The notes below the pieces were generated by a model. It had not been told where the DNA came from. It worked only from the letters and a program-made list of their open reading frames with translations, and did no database searches. From Dastarcus helophoroides (taxonomy: Eukaryota > Arthropoda > Insecta > Coleoptera > Bothrideridae): 64,000 nucleotides of DNA. The stretch spans positions 16,046,639 to 16,110,638 of the forward strand of contig CM053326.1 in the NCBI GenBank assembly GCA_028583605.1, given 5' to 3'. Positions 50,201 to 62,200 of this stretch are shown piece after piece (position 1 is the first letter of the stretch; each line of letters opens with the position of its first letter). A program made the translations under genes and the position numbers.

Positions 50201-53200
50201 ACTTTTTTAAAATATCACATTATAAATTAATAAATATCTTTACTACAATTTCGTGACTTATAATTATTTTGAAAATTTTAACTTTTTAAAAATGTTGACA
50301 TTTTTTTTAATTTTAAATTTTTTTCAAAATTTTTAATTCAAAAATTTTTATCGTATCATTGAAAATTAAGTGTCCTTAAAATTAAATCTTTATTGATAAT
50401 TATTATTAACTATAATTATTAGCAACTTCATAATAATTTATAGGCAGCACATAATACTTTAATTACAATTATAATACGTTAGTTACCAATCATAATACCC
50501 TAAATACAAATTTCATTTTGAAAGTTTGTTGACTTTTTTATGTCATCGTTGTCAATGATACAATAAAGCTTTGCATGCAACTCGATTATTAGCGATTTAA
50601 ACAATCTCGGACGTGGCCAGACGATTCGGCTAACGCGTCGTCGCCTTGCAACATCCTCGATTATTATAAATCGCATAATAATCTCGTTACATTAATAGCT
50701 ATAAATATCCTAAAACTTTTAACCTTTCAGAATTTTGACTTCTGATTACTTTGGCTTTTCTTCAATATTTATACCATAAATTTCCAATTTTATTGGAAAT
50801 TTGACTGTAATTTCTTTTAAATGTAGACTATTTTGAAAGTTTATAGTATTTTCCAAAATTTCAATCTTTTTGAAAGTCTTGAATTTTTTTCAAAATGTCT
50901 CATTTTTCAAATTCTCGCAATTTCTAGACATGTCGACTTTTTCAAAATTTTGAAATTTTTATGATCGAAATTTTGGACTCAAAATTTTAACCCTTTTTAT
51001 TTCGGGTTGTTTTAGAATTTACGACTATTTTTAAATTTTCATTTATTTTGATAATACCGTTTGATCCAAAATTTTAATAATTAATTTTTAAGGTTTTGAC
51101 TTTGTTTAAAAATTTTCGACCATTTTTAAAAATTTTTTAAATTTACTTCAGATTATCGATTTTTTTAATCTACAATTTTTCGAAATTTACACGAATGTGT
51201 ACTTAAAGAAATACTAGTGCTTATCTTCCTTACACCAATATCGAATTATTTGAGGGATTGTTGCGCTTACGAAGAAAAAAATGTTTCGATGGTAAGGTTT
51301 AAAAAAAATTCGACAACTTTAACTATGTCCCTTATAGATTGGCAAAACGTAAGACATAATCATCGTTTCTTTTCAAAATATTTCGCACTGTTCGCAATTT
51401 AAAATTAATTTTCTTCTGAAAATCGATATCGGTATCGCAGATTTTGTACTTTCGAACACTCATTTGTGGCATTACCTTAAGTAGATTACCCCTTAAGGCG
51501 GATGAATTGCTAAAATCACTGATGCAATTAACTGCTATTTGTAGACTGTAATCTTAACACCAAATTTCATATTTTCCACTTAAAAACGAGAAAATAACGT
51601 CCTTGCGGGACGAATTTTTAAGAATCATTTTCTCATGGTACGTTATATGAGGAACTCAGTGCAAAATTTTATGCTTTCAAACCAATCTGAATGGGTTATG
51701 GTTTGTTTTTCAGTCAGTGTTTTGAGTGTTATTAAGTAAATATAACCTATAATACCTTTTATTTTGGTCAACAAAAATAATGTAAAGATATCTGTAACCG
51801 AAATAATATCCGAAACTATCGGATATCCGAAGTAAATTCATATTCGTATCCGTAACCGAAACCGATATAAGATTCGAAATATATCCGTATCCAAATCCGA
51901 AATATCATATCCCTAACAATCCTACTTGGTACAGAACTTTACGTTTAGTTCAGGGGGTGGTCATTGTTTTTCTAAAAGGTCAAATTTTTGATATATTAAC
52001 CAAAGTTATGTTTTTTTAATGGAATACCCTATATATTATTTTTTATCTTAATTAAGTATAATTAGACTTTCCAAAGATATATAATTGTTGAGGTTTATTT
52101 AAAAAAACCAAATTAGATATTTTTATAATTTATAGCAGTAGGGTATGACTAATTTAGTAGAAACAAATGCAAAATTATAATTTATTCAAAGAATTAAATT
52201 CTCCAAAAGTTAATTTTAGTTTTTTCAATTGTGTATTAAAACTTAATCAATATTGCATTTTCCCCTTTATTGTAAAAACACAAAAACTATATCTAATGAA
52301 AACAACTTGAAATTTTTAAGTGATTTTCAAAATTACAAACGCTTTTCCGAATGCAATATGGATATGTTTTTGTTATTTTTCTAACTGAATTTACCAGAAT
52401 TATTGGTCTATTCCAAATACGCCAAACCAATTCCTTTAGGAAGTTCGGCTACATGGAGGGAAAAGAAATAAATATGTGTTTGGTTTGCAGAATCATGTGC
52501 AAAATTTTAATAAATAAATAATGTAACTTTTTTCTCCTTTTTACTTAAATAATCCAAAGATGATTAAAAAACATATAGTTCCTATTTAAAAAAAAAAAAC
52601 ATTTTATTTGAATAAAACAAAAACAATAAATATCATAAAATCTCCGTCACCCTGTATAATAAATGTAAAATCTGATTACGCCATTATAGTCTCCATAATA
52701 TTCCATAACTTTAACCCCAAATTTCATTTTTTTTCTCCGAATAATAAAAACGATACAAAGAGTCAAAATAATCCTCTTTTCTTTCGAAAAATTAAAATAT
52801 CCTTAAAACTGTCAAAGGTAGCAATAAACATATAAACTCATCTTATTTTTTTACGTTGCTATTTAAAATAAGACAGTTGATGTGTACTTTCGGTATAATC
52901 GGAAGTGGGAGAAAGTTGGAAATATGTTTAAGATAGTTTAGCCTCGATTACCCCCATCGACAAAATCAGTTTGCCTTTATAATAAGTAGTACTCCATTTA
53001 TGTAAAGGTAACCTCCCAACAACAAAAAATTGTATATCACTGATATGATATATTTGCCAGCCCTAGAATTTCGGGAAAATGTCCAATTTGGGAAAAAAGT
53101 CCAAATTTACAACAACAAAAAATGAATTCAATCAGAAATTAAAAAAAGTAGGAATTTTGTTAAGTGTTGTTTTTGTAGCCTGAATTTTCGAAAAGGTCTA

Positions 53201-56200
53201 AATTTTCAAAAAAAAAAATCGCATTTTGATAAAAGTCGAATGGTTGAAAAAAGCATAAAATCGAAATTTCGGGAAAAATTCGAGAATTTTCAAAAAGTCG
53301 CAATTTAAGGAAAAAGAGTATGTACAAATTTTTATTCAGGATCTTGCGAAAAAACCGAAATTTTAAAAAGTGTAATTTAAAGGTTCTTATTTTCTACAAA
53401 GAATTTTTTTTTAAATCAAAATTTTCAAAAAGGATTGCGAAACAAATATTTTTTTAATTTTTAAGTTAAGTTTAAGTCAACAAAAACTGTCAAAAAAAAA
53501 ATGTCGAAATCAGAGGAGCATCAGACATTTGCATTGTTAAAATTTGTTATGAAGATATTTTTTTTTCTTTTATTTTGACCAAAACAAATTTGATATACAC
53601 AAACCTCCATATAGCGAATTCCTAAATCCTACCAAAAAAATCGTTATAGAGAGGTTTTTGTTATAAGGAGGTAGCATTAAAAATGCACAAATCATATGTA
53701 AATGTTTACATGCTTGCAGGAATTCCAAACTTGATGGCTATGCCCTTTTTTTAACCCTGATTATAAACGCTATTGATCAATTGAACTTTTTCGCTGAGCG
53801 TTAAAATTTTTTCCTCGACATTTTTTAGCAATTTTACTCTTATTCTTTTGGCACAAGAAACCAACTGAAAAGGATTTTTTTGTGCTAACAGTTAAATCAA
53901 TTCATTGGCATGGGGTACTCCAAAAATTAGTAACTTTTTCTGAACTGAATACAATTAAAACATAATTAAACCTTGGAAAGTCCTTAGTATGGATATCCAA
54001 AAATTTAAGACATTTTTCTGAACAGAAGCATTTAAAAACGATTTAAGCATTGGAAAATCTAAGTTCAAAAATTCTCTATATGGAAGGTATTGCGTTCGTT
54101 AAATAGGGGGTAATTTTTGTAAATTTGCTTAAAATGCTGCGTTCGGTGAAAAAGTTCGTTATACAGAGGAAATCGGTATAAGGAGATTCGTTATAGAGAG
54201 GTTGGACTGTATGTGATATTTATAAAAACATGATATTTTCCAACCCTGTAAAAAACCAAGTTTCGAGAAACATAAACTGTTGACCTTTTGGTGCAAAAGT
54301 CATCCAGAAAAAGTTAAACATTCGGAAAAATTAAGAAAGTTTTTCCTTAATTTAAGTAATATTAATTGGTATTTCGGAAAAATCGTATGTATACCTCGTA
54401 GTAAAAGCACATTCCCGGACGTTTGTTAACCTCGACTAACACCTTGGCCACAATTACATCATCTTCCGGCAATGTATTTCTTTTACTACTGGTCACACAA
54501 TATACTATTTTCAATATAAAGTAAATTTTTTGAGAAAAAACGTCGAATGTTCCGAAGAAGTCGAAATATTGAAAAAATTTGAAAATAATTTGACATTTCG
54601 AAAATTCACAAAAAAGATCTATTTAACTGTAATTGTATTTAGGAAAAAAAACTATAAATTTCCGGAAAAAATTTACCCTTAAAAACAGACGAACTTTATC
54701 ACAGAAAAGTCAAATTTTGAGAAAAAAAAATGAATTTAGAGAATAAAGTCGAATTTAAAAAAAAAAGATAAATATTGAGAAAAAAAAGTTGAAATTTCAC
54801 ACAATGGCGAATTTCCAGAAAAAAGTCGAACTGTAAATGATAGGCCGTCACTTTTTCCTACATGGAGCTCAGGGCAAATTAAATTGTTAAAAACGGTGTT
54901 ATCAAATGTGTACTTGGGTTTAGCTGTATTTAGGGAAAGCTTAAATCTACAAACCCAGAATATTTCATTCTTTTTTCTTTGTACTTTGAAAACTATTTTA
55001 ATATTTCACACAAGCAAATGATCAATAATATTTATTTTTGTTGCGGATAATAAGTTGCTTGCTTCAGTTTCTTTAAGCGACACATGAGTGCAGAAAGAAA
55101 TAAGTTCAAATATTTTTATTTAGAAGTGAAACAACTTATGAAGAACTAACAAATAATTCTTATAATTTAAATATTGTTTCCAGTCGATTATGATTATGCA
55201 ATGTAGCATTTATAAATTCTTTATTCAATTTAAGGCAATTTATAGTTTCTTAAGCCTTCTTTTACTATAGTCAAAGAAATAAGCGCTCTAAAGCAAAATT
55301 CACCATTATTTTGTTTATAAATCGTAATATTAGTTAAAAATACTTAATTAAATTGAAAAAAAAAATTAAATTTGGAAAGTATTGCAGTGAATTATGACTA
55401 AATATTAGATTTTTCTCTTTTAGTGCGTCATGTGTATCAGCATATGCATATAATGTCTTTCTAGTATTAAACTTTACAAAATAGAAGAACATGTTTAATG
55501 CGAAATTATGAAAGTTAAGATTTACTTTTTATTTTCGTTACACTTAAATAAAAAATGGCACCAACCGATATATTAACCTTGTTCACGATGGAGAACGTTG
55601 GGCATTATGTTATATCAATAGTTTTTAATTGATTATCTAATTATAAAATTCTCTTTAGCAAGTCAATAGTCTACAGAAGACAAGTAATTAATCTGTTAGC
55701 AAAATATGTATATACTTCAATTCTTTTCCTGATAACATTTGATGCTCTATGTCAGTTTTTATATTCAGTTACCTACATTTCAGGGTAATTTAGTGTTTTT
55801 TTTATAAAACGCTTTTTTGTAATTCTTAAAACGTTAAATGTGACCAGGTGTGACTTCGATAATTAATCGTAAGTTTGTTAGAATATGTAATAAAATTTAA
55901 TACTAAATAATGTTTGCAGCATTTATTTCCATCCAGTCAAAATCTAACAATTTCATACCTTTCATATTTATGTTGTTTTGATCGTCAGAAAACAAAAGTG
56001 GTGATGGAAATATTACCATCATATAGGTAATATACTCTCATATGGCCAAGTCCCTATTCTCATCGTGAACTTAATCTGTCAGAATAAGGACAGAACGCAA
56101 GTAAGTTTTGAGGATGCGTCAATTCGAAGTGCTGGAAGTGGATTAAAAACAGAATTTAGACTTCATACTAATGGATGATTGGATGCTTACGTGGATATCT

Positions 56201-59200
56201 GATTTCAAACGCATACGCAATGCGACTCGGCCATTCCATAAGAAGCTGGGACAAGAGAAAAGTCTTTCCCACGTTAGAACCGGAACTGACCCTGCAGATA
56301 AACTCCTGGGTAAAATTAATGCACCATTAACATTTTTTAAAAACATTCAGAGAATATAATAATTTTTAATCTGTTAAGTGCCTTAAAAGAAGGATTTTGG
56401 TCTTTTCTGACTTCTCAAGCTAATGTTTTATTTTAAAATCGCAAACGTCAAATACTCTCTTTTAACAACAACAGAAGCTGCTGATTAAACCCATTTTTGT
56501 TAATACTTATATCATATGTTTGTTCCTACGTTCACTACTAGTGTTTTATAGTAAAAAAACAGAATCACCAATAAAAGTTATCCGTGAAAAAGGCAACATG
56601 GGGATCAACTCTACTAGATAAGACATCTTGATACATTATGTTTTCACTATTAGGAAGAAACCATTCCAGCATAAATGGCACGGTCAAAAGATTTAACGGA
56701 AGAGGATTCTTCATTCGAAGGCCAAATCAAGAGGAAAAATAATATATTAACTCTCAAAAACCAGAGAACCACTAATAATGTAAAAAAGGAGGTATCAGCG
56801 ATTCGAGCTGTTGTAATATCATCTGGAATAATAAAAAAGTGTTGATAAAGTCTGACAAAATCAGGTTTAGCTTAAAATCTCCTGAAGGATGTGAGCAAGT
56901 CTGGAAAAGAGAAATAGAGAGATTTGCAAGCTCCATTCTTCTGCAATAGCCTCGTTTGAATGCTTTGGGGGGGGGGGGGCATCCGCTTCGTCGCGTATGC
57001 AGAGTGTCTCAAACTTTTCATCATTCCCGCGGTTTCGTGTGTTTTTCTGTGATGCTTTGCCAGGTTGATCTTTCTGAAGTAAGGTTGCTACCTGCTGTGG
57101 TTGTGATTTAAGAATTAGAGTAGGTTTTAGCTTTTTACGGGAGATCACTAAAACAGTATTTTTTATAACAATAATTTCATTTTTTTAATTTGTATTTATT
57201 TTAAGAAAACATAAAAAAATATGACAAATAAAAAAAGACCAAACAATGAAAAGAATTAACCAATTTTTAAAAATTTATTTTGTGGCTATGGTGCATTGGC
57301 GCACCCAAAAAATTACTAAGGGGAAGGGCTAATTTGGTTTCCCAAACTAGGGAAGCGAAAAATTGTGATTTTTCTGCTTGAAATTAAATTTCAAAAATTT
57401 CAAACAAAATGGAAATAAAAAAATCGTATTTTATAAAAAAGGTGTTTGCACTCAAAATTTTAGCAATAAAGTAGAAATTGAAAGTATAATCTTGAAATGA
57501 AGGAAAATATATCAATATTTCAAAAAAACTCAGAATTTGTAAAAAACGAGCTTAACCAAATTTTTCAATTTTCCTTAAAATTTTATTTCAAGAAAAATAT
57601 TTATCTATTTTTCTCGGAAAAATACTAGAAAAAATTCAAACTTAAAAAAAATCTTTTTAAACTTTGTATTTTATTTCTAAAATCAACATTTTGAGAAAAA
57701 GGTTAAAACATTGAGCTAACAAAATCAAAGTTTTCAAAAAAAGTCGAAATTATGAAAAGGACGACATTTTTTGTTCAAATTTTAAAGAAATTCGAAATTT
57801 TCACAAAAACATCGACATTTTCCAAAGTTTGTTTCATGCAATTCGTAGTCAGTTTTTTCCAAAAAAAGATATGTTTTTCTAGAAAGGGCGATTTTTTTCA
57901 AAAGTCTAAGATACAAAAATTTTAAGTTTTGAGAAAAAGTAAAAATTTTGAAATAAGGTCGAAATTCTGAAAAAAAGTTGAAATTTTAAGAAAAAGATCG
58001 AAGTTTTCAAAAAAGGTTAAATTAAAAAGAAAAGGTAAAAGTTTTTAAAGAATTCCAAATTCGTGGTGGTCAAAATTTTGTTGGTAAAAGATCTAAATTT
58101 TTAAAGAAAAGTTAAAATTATGAAATTCTAAAATTTCAAAACATTAAAATTCTCAAAAAAAAATTAGAGATTTTGAAAACATGTCAAACAAATTTTGTGT
58201 CAATATTATGACAGTATAATAAAATAGAATTTTTTAACAATATTAAAATTAAAAAATTGGCATCGTCGCATCGTGGCATCGCAATATCGTTGGCATCGTA
58301 AAGAATATACGCATTTGTAATCGTGCACATGTGACATGACTTTCAAAAATATTTGTCAAATATCCATTCTATCAAATGTCAATTTAACCAAATTTATTTA
58401 ATCTTATATTTGATTTATCGCCTGGATCATGTTTTATTGTTTTTTTTTTTTGGCTTTGGTATTCTTCTTTGTTGCAGATGTATTCATTTTGCAGTGCTAT
58501 TAGTCATAAATATGTCAGGATAATATTATTTGCGTTCTCCAAGGGCTTATGCTCTTCATTTTAACGATGCTGATTACATAATCGGACGCGATGCCGATTA
58601 CTACTCATACTCGTCTCATGACCTCACGATTACTTTAATCGGCATAGTTGTACTCGTCAAATGAGTATCTTGTACGTGTAATTGCCAGATACCTACTCAC
58701 TCGTGCAGGTCTGTAATATGTATATAAGTCAGAATCCTGAAAAAAAAGGAATTGTGAAAGAGTTAAACCCTTCAAAATAAGTCAGAATTTGAAATTGGAA
58801 ATTTTCAAAATAAGTTGAAAAATTCAATAAAAGCAAAATTTTCAATAAAAAATGGAAATAGAAATTTTTCAAAGAAAAAACCAATAAATCAAAAAGTGGA
58901 AATTTAAAAAAAAATCAAAAAATCCAAGTAAGTTACGTAATGTTTTCAACACTCGAAATTTTTAGAAAGGAGTAATTCATGTTTTTAGAGTCAAATTTTA
59001 AAAGCCAAATTTACAGAAAAATGGTAATGTCAAGAGGCAAAATGAAAAAATATGTATAAATTTTCAATGGGAAAGGGAATTTTAATAAAAAGGTCAACAG
59101 TTTTAAAAATATATAGATTTGAAAAATTTCCCAAAAAATTCAGAATATTCAAAGAAAAATTTTAATTTTAAAAAGATTTCGAAATTAAACTATACAAAAA

Positions 59201-62200
59201 AATCAAAATTTAAAAAAATGGAAATGGAAAAATAGAAACGTTAAAATTTCTAGAAAAGTGGAAAATTTAAAAACAGATCCAAAGGTTTTAAAAGGTCTAA
59301 TTTTTCAATAAAAATCGAATTATTAAACAAAATTGGAATTTTCAAAGCCAACAATAATTTAAAGAAAGTTAAAATTTTCAATAGAAGTCAGTGTTTTCAA
59401 AAATATCGAAATTTTCAGAAAAAATCCGAAATTTTTAGAAAAGAACCGAAATACTCAAAATAGGTTAACATTTTCAAAAAATTTGGAGAAAAGACGAAAT
59501 ACATAAAAAAAATATAAAAAAATTTTAAAATGTCGGAAATTTAAAAAATGTCCGAATTTTCATAAAGGTAGAAAATTGAAAAATCCAAGTCGAAATTTAA
59601 AAATAAAAACATTTTATTTGTCATTTTTCTAGTCGTTAAAGAAAAAAGTTTTAAGTAAACCTAATTTTTTTCTTATTTAAAGTAAGTTACATTCTTTTCT
59701 ATCTCTACTAATCAAATTATTTATTTGCCCCTGCAATCAATTTTCCGGCGGAGCCGTACAGAATGGTAATTTTTTGAAAACGAACCACCCCAAACATCTA
59801 GAAAACAAAAACGTTGCCCAAGACGTGCCCAAAATGCCGAAACCAGTCAATTTTGGTTGTGAGGGGGACACTTAATTAGTGTAGTTTTGGACCTGCAGGT
59901 GCACCGCCGGGGCTGCAGCCCCCTCAGAAATCTTAAATGGTTAATGGTTAAAAAGTATATTGATAACGAAGGCTTCCACGGCCAGAGTCAGTACAGAATA
60001 TACTTCTTCCGGGATTGGACCGTGTCAAAGAACTACTAAAAGGAGAGAAGAGTTTCGCCTCTGGTATGGTGGACATACTGAGTTACCGTGCTCTTCTGCC
60101 TAAACTTTCTTTTGTACCAAGTTTCAATTCAGAAGAGTTTCGCCTCTGGTATGGTGGACATACTGAGTTACCGTGCTCTTCTGTCTAAACATTCTTATCC
60201 TTTGTACCAATTTTTAATTCAGAAGAGTTTCGCCTCTGGTATGGTGGACATACTGAGTTAGCGTGCTCTGATGTTTTGAAATTGGCCTTTTTATTTTTCT
60301 TTTTTGCATATTCCCTCATATTCCTCTTTTCATCTATTTTTCTTTCTTTGTTCCTGAAGAAGCCCCCTACGATGGTGGGCGAAACGTCGAACACTTTTAG
60401 TAGTTCTTTGACACGGTCCAATCCCGGAAGAAGTATATCCTGTAAAAAGTATATTGTTTGAAAGCTCCATTTAAACTCTTTTTGGCTATTTAGTAGTTTT
60501 TTATTTCTGCGATTAGTTTTTAAGAAAATATCACTTTTGTCATAAAATTTGCAAGGTAACAAGGCGACTCTTTTTCTGTTGCTATCAAGTATTTTTTTAA
60601 ATAAAAGCTGTTTCTTATGCATTGACATTGACAATTGCCCAGCTTTAAAGTAAATAGGTACACGTTCGGGTGAAAGTGGTGTACTCAGTTGCTGAAAGAG
60701 TTGAATTATTGTTATGGCTCCCAAACAAATGTGCTAGAACCACGCAAGGGTTTTTAATGATAAGCATGAAGATAGGAATTTGAGCCACAAATACTTTATA
60801 GATCTTGTACAAAAATTCACAGTCACGGGATCGGTAGTAAATAAGAAAGGACATAGTAACAGAATGACTCAAATTGAGGTAATAATAGGTCTCATTACTG
60901 CCAATCCCACTAATTCTTTACGCCAGACTGCTGAAGCCACTGGGCTTTTATATTTATCAGTTCTTAAAGTGACAAAATTTCATAAGTTCCATCATTATAA
61001 AATGAAAAGTGTCCAAGAGCTTGGTGAAGGTGATTACGATAGACGAATAGAGTTTTGTAAGACTATGTCGAATTTAGTCACTGTAAACCTAAACTTTGTA
61101 AAAAATATCTACTTAGTGATAAATGCAGCTTTACTTTATGTGACTGTTAATAAACACAATGTGCTTTATTGAAACGATGAGAACCCCATTTTGTCAGAGA
61201 AGGTTATACTCAACCTACCCGAAAAATGAATGTTTGGGCAAGGATTCTTGGGAATGCAGTCATTGGACTCATATTCATAAATGAAACACTAACTGGTGAC
61301 ATTTACTTGAATATGTTAGAAAACGTCATAGATCCTTTAATAACCGTGGAAATAGAGAATCAACAAGATTAAAAGGAAATCAAATGTTAGACAAAAATTA
61401 GTTTTTCTTTCACCAAAATGGAGCTCCACCATATTAGGCCATAAACGTTCCTAATTGGCTTAACAAACCGATTGCCGAACCATTGGATTGACATTGAGTG
61501 GCCAGCACGATCACCAAACTTGACAAGTTTAGATTTTTTTCTCTGAGACCATTTGAAGTCAGTGATATACAAAATACAACCGGCTAATTTGGAGGACTTA
61601 CGACAAATAATTGTTGATGGATGCAGGCGAATTTCGCGCGAAACATTTCAAAAGGTGAGACAAGAATTTGAAAACCGAATTTACTACTGCTTGGAACAAA
61701 ACGGTGCTCATTTCGAGCATCTCTGTAAAATTCAACTATTTTAAACGATAGGATTTGTATGTGTTGCAAAACAAACGGTTTTCTCAAAAACTAACAGTAG
61801 ATATAAAAAACTACTACATAGTCAAAAATTGGTTAACTCTATTTTTCAAACAATAAACTTTTTAACCCCCGGTTCCGTTTAAAATTTTTGAGGGGGCAGC
61901 TAGAGATGCACCTGCAGATCTCACGAAATAAGTGTCTCCTTCACAACCAAAATTGACTGATTTGCGCATTTTGCACATAATGGTTTTGTTTTTATTAGAT
62001 ATTTAAGGCAGATCGTTTTCAAAAAATCACCCTGTATGAGGACAAAGGTGCACAATTTGGAAATAGAACAAGCTTTACTCCTTAATATCCAATACACAAA
62101 ACGTAAAGGGCGAACCACCGGGCCACCAAATTCTCTCGGCGGGAATGATATTGCGAAAAAACTTTTTAAAAAACTTCAATTAAAATGTTTAGTTGCGGTT

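Larger units (their letters stand above)
59963..60442. mobile_element. Penelope-like retroelement fragment with 14-bp target duplication
   Basis: The 14 bp TAAAAAGTATATTG stand directly on both sides (59949-59962 and 60443-60456), marking an insertion into the mariner-like element. Contents in order: the arm GAATATACTTCTTCCGGGAT (59997) whose inverted copy is at 60427; three tandem units (60045-60270); a short T-rich ORF-like part; a hammerhead-like motif; and the closing arm. Hammerhead motifs and inverted terminal repeats of this kind are described for Penelope-like elements, which is the basis of the call; no reverse transcriptase is present. Confidence 0.65.
59759..62034 (+). mobile_element. 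Mariner-like DNA transposon flanked by TA, degenerate
   Basis: The terminal inverted repeats of about 165-180 bp are at 59759-59940 and 61872-62034. Shared phrases include TTTTTTGAAAACGA, CAGTCAATTTTGGTTGTGA and ACCTGCAGGTGCA. TA stands at 59757-59758 and 62035-62036. Inside is a transposase pseudogene (60715-61743). A Penelope-like fragment has inserted near the left end (59963-60442). The element is 2.3 kb; without that insert it would be about 1.8 kb. Confidence 0.88.

Noticed and set aside
56143..56359. Short reading frames on both strands (about 62 to 67 residues)
   Set aside because: No recognised domain, the two strands are both open, and no splice context. A unique sequence but not supportable as a gene.
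56867..57148. 93-residue minus-strand frame with a poly-Pro stretch
   Set aside because: The Pro run comes from a poly-G tract. The rest has no recognisable similarity and overlaps a decayed repeat.
60185..60724. 179-residue minus-strand frame
   Set aside because: It crosses the junction of the Penelope-like insertion and mariner sequence and runs antisense to both. It is a chance frame.
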